NCBI GenBank assembly: GCA_023435435.1
Contig: JAEYRW010000069.1
Span: 1 to 13,358, forward strand
Length of the DNA: 13,358 nucleotides
Direction of reading: 5' to 3'
From: Bacillota bacterium
GTDB taxonomy: Bacteria; Bacillota; Clostridia; Christensenellales; Aristaeellaceae
Numbering within the stretch: the first letter of the stretch is position 1; each line of letters opens with the position of its first letter. Position numbers and translations under genes: made by a program. This document shows, piece after piece, positions 6,458-12,441 of the stretch. Below the pieces are notes generated by a model. The model saw only the letters and a program-made list of their open reading frames with translations, had not been told where the DNA came from and made no database searches.

Positions 6458-7410
6458 CGAAGACGTACCGCTCGCGGGTAAAAAGTCCGGGGCTGGGGGC
6501 CTCGTTCCGCGCGCTCGTCAAGCCCGAGTACCGGGAAGTCAAGGCCGTCCGGAGCATCGACTTTACCGTGGGCGCGGGCGAGCGGCTCGCCTTCATCGGC
6601 CCCAACGGCGCGGGGAAATCCACCACCATCAAGATGATGACGGGCATCCTCACCCCCACGGCGGGCGAGATCACCGTCCTGGGGATGGACCCCATGCGCG
6701 AGCGGAAGCGGCTTTCCCGGCGCATCGGCACCGTGTTCGGCCAAAAATCCCAGCTCTGGTTTCACCTTCCGCCCGCCGACAGCTTCGAGCTTCTGGGGGC
6801 CATCTACGACATCGACAAGGACGTGCTTAAAAGCCGCACCGGAAGTCTCGTCGAGGCGTTCGCCCTCGGGGAATTCTTCCGCACGCCCGTGCGCAAGCTC
6901 TCGCTGGGCCAGCGCATCCGCTGCGAGGTGGCGGCATCCCTCCTCCACGAGCCGGAAATCCTGTTTCTGGACGAACCAACCATCGGCCTGGACGTGGTGG
7001 TGAAGCAGGAGCTGCGGACGCGCATCCTCGAAATGAACCGGGCGCGCGGCACGACCATTTTCCTCACCAGCCACGACGCCGGGGACATCGAGAATATCTG
7101 CCGGCGCGCCATCGTCATCGACGAAGGCGGCATCGTGCTCGATGAGCCGGTGGACGAACTGCGCACCAAGCACATCTCCAAAAAGCGCGTCACCGTGCGC
7201 TACCAGTCGGAAGTGGCCATCGATCCGCCCGCGTGGGCGGACGTCCTCGACCGCACGAAATCGAGCGCAACGTTTCTGGTGGACACCAACCTGATCTCCA
7301 TCGACGAGGCGCTGCGCGGCGTCGTGGCGCTGGGGCCCGTGAGCGACATCACCGTGGAGGACCCCTCTATGGAAAAGATCATCGCCTCGATCTTCAAGGG
7401 GGACAGGTGA
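6430..7410 (+). CDS. ABC transporter ATP-binding protein (COG4586-type exporter)
   Basis: This 326-aa nucleotide-binding subunit of an ABC-2 exporter powers the adjacent permeases from the cytoplasmic face. It has Walker A GPNGAGKS (57-64), a Q-loop at Q105 (VFGQKSQLW), the signature LSLGQ (157-161), Walker B ILFLDE (177-182) and the switch histidine H215 (LTSHD). A C-terminal domain of about 90 residues follows, as in the COG4586 group. The N-terminal insertion before Walker A (SPGLGASFRALVKPEYREVKAV) is also typical of that group. GGGAGG (6416-6421) lies 8 nt before the ATG. The gene overlaps the upstream one by 28 bp and ends 1 bp before the first permease. The substrate is not known for this family. 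Confidence 0.93.
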   Translation: MECVLARGLTKTYRSRVKSPGLGASFRALVKPEYREVKAVRSIDFTVGAGERLAFIGPNGAGKSTTIKMMTGILTPTAGEITVLGMDPMRERKRLSRRIGTVFGQKSQLWFHLPPADSFELLGAIYDIDKDVLKSRTGSLVEAFALGEFFRTPVRKLSLGQRIRCEVAASLLHEPEILFLDEPTIGLDVVVKQELRTRILEMNRARGTTIFLTSHDAGDIENICRRAIVIDEGGIVLDEPVDELRTKHISKKRVTVRYQSEVAIDPPAWADVLDRTKSSATFLVDTNLISIDEALRGVVALGPVSDITVEDPSMEKIIASIFKGDR

Positions 7411-7411
7411 C

Positions 7412-8194
7412 ATGAAAAAGTACATCATGACGTTCCGGCTGGCGCTGCAAAACGCGTTCATGTACCGGGGAAACCTCGTCGCGGGCTTCTTTACATACGC
7501 CATGTTCATCTTCGTGTTCCTCTACCTGTGGTCGGCCATTTACGCGGACGGCGGCGTGCCGGGGCTCACGCTCACCCAGGTGGTCTGGTATCTGTGCGTG
7601 ACGGAAATCATCTCCTTCGGCGCCAATACCCGCGTCTACGCCCAGGTGGCCGAGGACGTGAAGTCCGGCGCCATCGCCTACCAGCTTTTGCGCCCCTACG
7701 GCTACATCGGCTACCAGTACGCCTCCGCCATGGGCCCGGCGCTCATAAACATCCTGCTCTTCGGCGCGGTGGGTCTCATCCTCGGCTTCTGGTTCGTGGG
7801 GCCCATTGCTGGCTACGCGCTCTGGACGCTCCTTCCCGCGACGCTCTCGCTGCTCCTGGGCGTGTCCCTGTTCTTTTTCGTGCAGCTGTTCATCGGGCTT
7901 TCGGCGTTCTTCGTGGAGGACCCTTACGGCTTCAACCTGCTGTTCGGGAAGTTCGTCTTCATGTTCGGAACCTTTTTGCCCATCGAGTTTCTGCCCGGCT
8001 GGCTCCAGTCGTTCGCGCGCAAGATGCCGTTTTCGTACGTGAGCTGGGCGCCCGCGCGGCTGTTCGTGGGCTATTCGGGCGAGCTTTTCAGAAGCGCGGT
8101 GCCCGTGCAGGTTTTGTACCTTATCCTCTTCATGGGCCTTTGCGCGCTCATGATGCGATTGGGGCGGCGGGCCATTCAGGCGAACGGAGGCTGA
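7412..8194 (+). CDS. ABC-2 type permease, first subunit (COG4587-type)
   Basis: This 260-aa integral membrane protein has about six hydrophobic segments. After a short basic cytoplasmic start (MKKYIMTFRLALQNAFMYRGN), membrane segments begin near residue 22. Two long hydrophobic stretches at about 108-165 and a last one near 235-250 follow, and the tail is RLGRRAIQANGG. The LLRPYGY motif after the second membrane segment matches the LLQPRN motif of the next gene and is characteristic of this ABC-2 permease group. It starts 1 bp after the ATPase stop and ends 2 bp before permease 2. The three genes therefore form a standard ATPase-permease-permease exporter unit, probably in the cytoplasmic membrane as a heterodimeric channel. 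Substrate unknown. Confidence 0.9.
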   Translation: MKKYIMTFRLALQNAFMYRGNLVAGFFTYAMFIFVFLYLWSAIYADGGVPGLTLTQVVWYLCVTEIISFGANTRVYAQVAEDVKSGAIAYQLLRPYGYIGYQYASAMGPALINILLFGAVGLILGFWFVGPIAGYALWTLLPATLSLLLGVSLFFFVQLFIGLSAFFVEDPYGFNLLFGKFVFMFGTFLPIEFLPGWLQSFARKMPFSYVSWAPARLFVGYSGELFRSAVPVQVLYLILFMGLCALMMRLGRRAIQANGG

Positions 8195-8196
8195 CG

Positions 8197-8985
8197 ATGC
8201 AAAAGAAACTGAAACTGGCGGCGCTCTATCTGCGCTTCAACCTCTCCGCCGCGCTGGAATACCGCGCGAGCTTTCTCTCGGCGGCGGTGGGGATGTTCGT
8301 CTCCGACGCAACGTTCATCTTCTTCTGGTGGGTGCTGTTCCAGCAAACAAGCGGAACCATCGGCGGCTACGGATTCCAGGACGTGATGTTCATCTGGGCG
8401 GCGGGCACGTCCTCGTTCGGGCTCATGAGCATCGTGTTCGGAAACCTTGTGCGCATCAACGACATGGTAATGACGGGCGCGCTGGACACCTACCTTCTTC
8501 AGCCGCGCAACGTGCTTTTGAACCTGCTCATGTCGCGCACGGACTTCACGGCCTGGGGCGATTTCGTGTACGGCATTGTGCTGATGGCCCTGTCGAACCA
8601 GGGCGTTTCCGGCTGGGCGGGATACCTCCTGGCGGTGTCCACGGGCGGAATCGTCATGGCGTCCGAAATCGTGATTCTGCAATCGACGGTGTTCTTCCTT
8701 GGAAACTCGTCGTTTCTCTCGAGCATGTCGCTCAATCTGTCCATCAATTTCTGCACCTACCCGGAGGGCATCTTTCCCCGGGCGCTGCGGTTCCTGCTCT
8801 ACTGGCTGATCCCGGCGCAGTTCATCGTCCACGTGCCGCTGCGCATCGCACGGGGCATCGGCGTGGTTTATTGGCTGCCCGCGCAGATTTTCGCGGCGGT
8901 CTGCTTCGCCGCCCTCGCCGTCTGGGTCTTCGGAAGGGGTTTGAAACGATATGAGTCCGGAAACCTCATCATCACGCGCACATAG
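8197..8985 (+). CDS. ABC-2 type permease, second subunit (COG3694-type)
   Basis: This 262-aa membrane protein has six or so hydrophobic segments. It starts MQKKLKLAALYLRFNLSAALEYRASF and has the motifs FFWWVLF (near 45), LDTYLLQPRNVLLNLLM (96-112), STVFFLGNSSF (near 165) and FLLYWLIPAQFIVHVPLRIARG (199-220). It ends KRYESGNLIITRT. GGAGG (8186-8190) lies 6 nt before the ATG. It should pair with the first permease to form the exporter channel. A full-length paralogue follows at 9344-10123 with near-identical motifs, so the gene has been tandemly duplicated. A short ATG-initiated frame at its 3' end (8951) opens into the following hairpin array and on into the paralogue. Confidence 0.92.
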   Translation: MQKKLKLAALYLRFNLSAALEYRASFLSAAVGMFVSDATFIFFWWVLFQQTSGTIGGYGFQDVMFIWAAGTSSFGLMSIVFGNLVRINDMVMTGALDTYLLQPRNVLLNLLMSRTDFTAWGDFVYGIVLMALSNQGVSGWAGYLLAVSTGGIVMASEIVILQSTVFFLGNSSFLSSMSLNLSINFCTYPEGIFPRALRFLLYWLIPAQFIVHVPLRIARGIGVVYWLPAQIFAAVCFAALAVWVFGRGLKRYESGNLIITRT

Positions 8986-9343
8986 CCTTGGCAATCGCTT
9001 TCGGCTGCGTCGCAACCGATTGCGGAAGGGACGAAGTCCCGGATTTCTGAATTTCCTCACGAAAATTCCGGGCGAAATCCGGATGCGTGAATTGATTCGC
9101 CACCCAGAGCAAGCGCCGCCCGCTTCGCGGTCGCCTTGCGATGCGCGGGACGCGTTGGGCGGGCAAGCGCGCCCTAAGGTTGGTTTGCCTCCGGCAAACC
9201 AAGTCGCTTTGCGACCGCGTTGTTCAAATGTATTTGAGCAACGCGCCTGGGCGAATCCAATCGCGTCGGCAGAGCCGCCACGATTGACTGAACATGGAGG
9301 TCTGCAGCCCCCCAAACCTCCCGGAGCTTGTCGGGGGGCGAGC
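8986..9343. repeat. Dense array of short inverted repeats between the permease paralogues
   Basis: This 358-bp stretch separates the two permease copies and shows no conserved protein. It is almost entirely made of adjacent hairpins. Arms seen are 8991-8997/9017-9023, 9028-9032/9036-9040 (loop GAA), 9039-9047/9074-9082 with 9049-9054/9063-9068 nested inside, 9120-9123/9127-9130 (loop TTC), 9180-9189/9193-9202 (10 bp, loop TCC), 9203-9207/9211-9215 (loop TTT), 9216-9229/9232-9245 (14 bp, one wobble), 9258-9263/9281-9286 with 9267-9270/9274-9277 inside, and 9308-9313/9333-9338. One more, 9342-9345/9350-9353, straddles the start of paralogue homology. No transposase, flanking direct repeat or CRISPR-like periodicity was seen. 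It may be a non-coding dispersed element or a structured RNA. Confidence 0.75.
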
Positions 9344-10123
9344 CGCCTCCGGCTTGCGCTTCTCTACCTGCGCTTCAACCTCTCGGCGGCGCTTTCGTAC
9401 CGCGCGAGCTTCCTCTCCTCCGCCATCGGGATGTTCATCTCCGACGCCAGCTACATCTTCTTCTGGTGGGCGGTGTTCAAAGGAACGCACGCCACCGTCG
9501 GCGGCTACCACTTCCGGGACATGATGTTCATCTGGGCCACGGGCGCGGCGGGCGGCGGGCTGATGCTCGTCCTGTTTGGGAACGTCGCGCACATCGGGGC
9601 GCTCGTCCTGACCGGCGCTCTGGACACGTACCTGCTCCAGCCGAGGAACGTCCTTCTGAACCTCCTCATGACCAGGGCCGAATTCACCGGCTTCGGGGAC
9701 ATCGCCTACGGATTTGCCATCATGGCGCTGACCCGTCAGGGCGCGTCCGGTTGGCTGGGCTTCCTCTTGGGCGCCGCCACCGGCGGGCTCGTCATGGCCT
9801 CGGTGGTGACGATCCTTCAGTCCACCGTCTTCTTCCTCGGCAATTCCTCATCCCTGTCCGCACTCTCCATGGACTTTGCCGGCATCTTCTGCTTCTATCC
9901 GGAGGGCGTGTTCCCCAAAGCCGTGCGGTTTCTGCTCTACTGGCTGATCCCGGCGCAATTCATCGTCCACGTGCCGCTGCGCATCGCGCGCGGAACACAC
10001 GTCGCCCTCTGGCTGCCCGCGCAGCTTCTGGCGGCCGTGTGCTTCGTGGCACTTGCCATGTGGATTTTTCATCAGGGAATCAAGCGATATGAATCGGGAA
10101 ACCTCATCGTCGCGCGACTATAG
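9284..10123 (+). CDS. ABC-2 type permease, third gene (tandem paralogue of permease 2), start uncertain
   Basis: Sequence homologous to permease 2 begins at 9344 (RLRLALLYLRFNLSAAL) and runs to the stop with the same motifs: FFWWAVF, LDTYLLQPRNVLLNLLM, STVFFLGNSSS, FLLYWLIPAQFIVHVPLRIARG and KRYESGNLIVARL. Only the paralogue's first three codons, including the ATG, lack a counterpart. The frame is open upstream through the hairpin array. The nearest in-frame start-like codon is TTG 9284, used here; ATG 9080 and ATG 8951 are alternatives, and none has a convincing Shine-Dalgarno. The body is intact, with no frameshift or internal stop, so it may be made by an unusual start or be a recently silenced copy. 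Its stop TAG lies in CTATAG, shared with the convergent pseudouridine synthase gene. Confidence 0.7.
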   Translation: MTEHGGLQPPKPPGACRGASRLRLALLYLRFNLSAALSYRASFLSSAIGMFISDASYIFFWWAVFKGTHATVGGYHFRDMMFIWATGAAGGGLMLVLFGNVAHIGALVLTGALDTYLLQPRNVLLNLLMTRAEFTGFGDIAYGFAIMALTRQGASGWLGFLLGAATGGLVMASVVTILQSTVFFLGNSSSLSALSMDFAGIFCFYPEGVFPKAVRFLLYWLIPAQFIVHVPLRIARGTHVALWLPAQLLAAVCFVALAMWIFHQGIKRYESGNLIVARL

Positions 10124-11059
10124 CCGGATTTCGGAAAAGCCCTTGTGAAGCGCCTTCACCCGCACGGACTTGCCGTTCAGATGAGAAAGAATCCCCGCGT
10201 CGGACGCGAACGCGAACTCAACCCGGTAGGCGTAGAGCTGCTGAAAATGCACGGGGTATCTCCGGTTGATCGCCGGATCACCGTACTGGGTATCCCCGAT
10301 GAGGGGATGGCCCGCGGCGGCGAACTGGGCGCGAATCTGGTGCGTGCGCCCCGTGACCAACTCGCACTCGACGAGGGAAACGCCGTTTTCGAATGAAAGC
10401 ACCCGGTAGAGCGTCTCGGCGTACTGCGCGCCCGGGGCGCTCTTTTCCAGCACGCGCACGCGCTTTCCTTCCTTTAGAAGGTAGCCCTTGAACGCGCCGG
10501 ATTCCCGGGGCATTTTCCCCGCCGCCGCGCACAGGTAGAACTTTTTCACCTCGCGGTTTCGGATCAGGCGGTCCATGGCAATGAGCGCCGCCCGGGTCTT
10601 TGCCGCGATCACCAGACCGCCGGTAAAGCGGTCGATGCGGTTGCAAAGCGCGGGGTCGAAATCCCCGTCATATTCGCCCTTTTGATAGAGATACGCCTGG
10701 ATGTGCGTGATGAGCGTGTCAACCTTTTCCTCGTCGTCGGGGTGCGCGCGCATGCCGGGGCGCTTATCGACGATCAGGATGCTGTCGTCCTCATAGGCCA
10801 CGTCGATGCGGTACCAAAAACCCGCGAGAAGCTTGTTCTCCCGGGGCTTTTCCTCGAACAGCTCGTCGTTTAGGTACACCTGAACCACGTCGCCTGCCGC
10901 GAGGCACGCGCCGTCCCGCGCGGGCTTTCCGTTGACCCGGACGCGCTTAAGGCGCAGATATTTGCGGACGAGCCCCATTGTGAGCCCAGGCGCGGCAAAA
11001 AGCAGCCACTTTTCGATCCTGCGGCCCTCGTCCCTTTGCGCAATTTGAAATTCTTTCAT
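10118..11059 (-). CDS. RluA-family 23S rRNA-type pseudouridine synthase
   Basis: This 313-aa enzyme isomerises uridine to pseudouridine in RNA, most likely large-subunit rRNA, in the cytoplasm. An N-terminal S4-like RNA-binding region (about 14-63, RRIEKWLL...VRVNGKPARDG) precedes the catalytic domain. The catalytic motif NRIDRFTGGLVIAAK (140-154) has Asp at 143; the usual form is HRLDRxTSG, so Asn and Gly replace His and Ser. The C-terminal LVTGRTHQIRAQF (234-246) and GHPLIGDTQYG (250-260) are classical. The start ATG 11059 overlaps the stop of the upstream AI-2E gene as TAATG, so it is the second gene of a two-gene operon. RluC versus RluD specificity cannot be told from sequence alone. It ends convergently in the third permease's stop hexamer. 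Confidence 0.9.
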   Translation of the reverse strand: MKEFQIAQRDEGRRIEKWLLFAAPGLTMGLVRKYLRLKRVRVNGKPARDGACLAAGDVVQVYLNDELFEEKPRENKLLAGFWYRIDVAYEDDSILIVDKRPGMRAHPDDEEKVDTLITHIQAYLYQKGEYDGDFDPALCNRIDRFTGGLVIAAKTRAALIAMDRLIRNREVKKFYLCAAAGKMPRESGAFKGYLLKEGKRVRVLEKSAPGAQYAETLYRVLSFENGVSLVECELVTGRTHQIRAQFAAAGHPLIGDTQYGDPAINRRYPVHFQQLYAYRVEFAFASDAGILSHLNGKSVRVKALHKGFSEIRL

Positions 11060-12204
11060 TACTTGATGGTCGCGACGGGCTTTTTCTTCGCGTAGACGGC
11101 CTTTTTCAGGAGCACGTACAAAACCGAGCACAGCGGCACGCCCACAAGCATCCCGATGACGCCCGCCACGTTGCCGCCCACAGTGATGGCCGCCAATACC
11201 AGCACCCCCGGCAGCCCCACGGAGGTGCCCACCACCCGGGGATACACGAAGTTATTGTCGATCTGCTGAAGAACCAGTATGAACAGAAGGAACAAAAGCG
11301 CCTTGACGGGGCTCACGATTACGATGAGAAACGCCGCGACGCCCGCGCCGATCCACGCGCCAAGGATGGGGATGAGCGCCGTCACGCCGATGAGCAATGA
11401 AATCACCGCCGGATTGGGGAAGCGGAAGATCATCATGCCGATGAAGCACAGCATGCCGAGGATGCACGCCTCGAGAAGCTGCCCTTTTACGAACGAAGCG
11501 AACGTCGAAAACGACAGGTGCGCGATCTCCACCGTCCTGTCCCAACGCCTGGCGGGCATGAAACGGCGCATAAAGTCATTGACGAACTTGCCGATCTTTT
11601 CCTTGCTGGCGAGGATGTACAGGGCGAAGATGAGGCCCAGCACGATGGAGAGGAAGATGTCGAGGATCGATGTGGTCACGTTCAGCGCGTAGTTGGCAAC
11701 GCCGAAGGACTCGCTCTTGAGATAGTCGAGCAGCTGGTTGATCAGGTCGAGAAAGCGCGCCTGGATGTCGGAGACGATCTTTGCGTCAAAGCCCATGTTG
11801 GTCAGCTGCGCTGCGGCCCAGTCGGCCGTCTCGGTGGAGGATTGGGGCAGGTACCTGACCACCTGATTGACGGTGTCGCCGATGGCCGGGATGATGACGA
11901 ACAGAACGCCCACTACCGCGCCGAGCATCAGCGCGACGGTCAAAAGAAGTCCAAGACCGCGCTTCAATCCGCGCGGCATCTTCCCGCGCGAAAAAAAGGA
12001 GAGCGTCCGCTCGATGAAGTCCAGAAACACGTTCAGGACAAAGGCGATGGCAAGGCCCAGCATGATGGGCGAAAACACACGCCACAGCCAGCTGACGATG
12101 CCGGAAAGCCTTTCCGGCGTCTGCAAAACCACGTACAGCGCAACGCCGAACGCGATGAGGATGAGTCTCGGGCGCAGATAGCCCTTCCATTCGTTCTTGT
12201 CCAT
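11059..12204 (-). CDS. AI-2E family transporter (PerM/YtvI-like membrane protein)
   Basis: This 381-aa multi-pass membrane protein of the AI-2 exporter superfamily has about eight hydrophobic segments. There are two near the N-terminus (about 13-30 and 43-60), one near 85-108, then a soluble, amphipathic region (115-175). Further segments run from about 180 to 350 and include FALYILASKEKI, the VTALIPILGAWIGAGVAAF stretch and the family-typical LQQIDNNFVYPRVVG near 310. The family exports small molecules or sodium; substrate is not predictable. No Shine-Dalgarno is visible before ATG 12204, and the predicted promoter would start transcription at or within a base or two of it. The stop overlaps the downstream pseudouridine synthase start. 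Confidence 0.92.
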   Translation of the reverse strand: MDKNEWKGYLRPRLILIAFGVALYVVLQTPERLSGIVSWLWRVFSPIMLGLAIAFVLNVFLDFIERTLSFFSRGKMPRGLKRGLGLLLTVALMLGAVVGVLFVIIPAIGDTVNQVVRYLPQSSTETADWAAAQLTNMGFDAKIVSDIQARFLDLINQLLDYLKSESFGVANYALNVTTSILDIFLSIVLGLIFALYILASKEKIGKFVNDFMRRFMPARRWDRTVEIAHLSFSTFASFVKGQLLEACILGMLCFIGMMIFRFPNPAVISLLIGVTALIPILGAWIGAGVAAFLIVIVSPVKALLFLLFILVLQQIDNNFVYPRVVGTSVGLPGVLVLAAITVGGNVAGVIGMLVGVPLCSVLYVLLKKAVYAKKKPVATIK

Positions 12205-12210
12205 GCTGGC

Positions 12211-12239
12211 ATTTTACCAGAAGCCGGGCGAAAAAGCAA
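12211..12239 (-). promoter_or_regulatory. Predicted promoter for the AI-2E/pseudouridine synthase operon
   Basis: Read on the minus strand, TTGCTT (12239-12234), a 17-bp spacer and TAAAAT (12216-12211) repeat exactly the hexamers and spacing of the galK promoter. Only 6 nt separate the -10 from the ATG, so the transcript would be leaderless or nearly so. Confidence 0.5.
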
Positions 12240-12261
12240 TCGCGCGCCAAGGCATTTTCGA

Positions 12262-12308
12262 GCAAGGCGCCAAATAAGGGAATCCGTTTTCGCCGCGCGG
12301 CGCCTTGC
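12262..12308. repeat. 10-bp perfect inverted repeat in the divergent intergenic region
   Basis: Arms 12262-12271 (GCAAGGCGCC) and 12299-12308 (GGCGCCTTGC) enclose a 27-nt loop. There is no T-run on either side, so it is not an obvious terminator. It lies between the divergent AI-2E and phosphoesterase promoters, so a binding site is possible. Confidence 0.5.
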
Positions 12309-12357
12309 CGAATGGGAACGCCCAGTCGCGACAAGTGTTGTAAGGCACACAAAGATC

Positions 12358-12384
12358 AAACGACAATCCCTAAGCATGTCGTTT
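12358..12384. promoter_or_regulatory. Candidate operator: perfect 8-bp inverted repeat over the phosphoesterase -35
   Basis: AAACGACA (12358-12365) and TGTCGTTT (12377-12384) are perfect reverse complements with an 11-nt spacer. The right arm covers the expected -35 position (12379-12384) of the promoter below, where a bound dimer would block RNA polymerase. No regulator gene is visible nearby. Confidence 0.45.
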
Positions 12385-12398
12385 AATCTCGGAAAATG

Positions 12399-12407
12399 TG
12401 CTATAAT
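12399..12407 (+). promoter_or_regulatory. Extended -10 promoter for the metallophosphoesterase gene
   Basis: TG-C-TATAAT is a perfect extended -10. The -35 position 17 bp upstream (TCGTTT) is poor, which is common for extended -10 promoters. Transcription would start near 12414, about 28 nt before the ATG. Confidence 0.7.
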
Positions 12408-12441
12408 ACCTGCGTGTGCTCATGCGAGAAAGAGGTGCAGA

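Noticed and set aside
8176..9315. Minus-strand open frame of 379 codons across permease 2 and the hairpin array
   Set aside because: It is antisense to an intact permease and consists of Arg/Ala/His-rich shadow sequence; its openness reflects base composition.
8986..9343. CRISPR array
   Set aside because: The repeats are inverted, of different sequence and spacing; there is no direct repeat-spacer periodicity.
8986..9343. Complete insertion sequence
   Set aside because: Only 358 bp, no transposase frame, no terminal inverted repeats joining the two ends and no clear target duplication were found.
9294..9524. ATG at 9294 preceding the third permease as its start
   Set aside because: It is out of frame with the permease homology, which is read from codons beginning at 9344.
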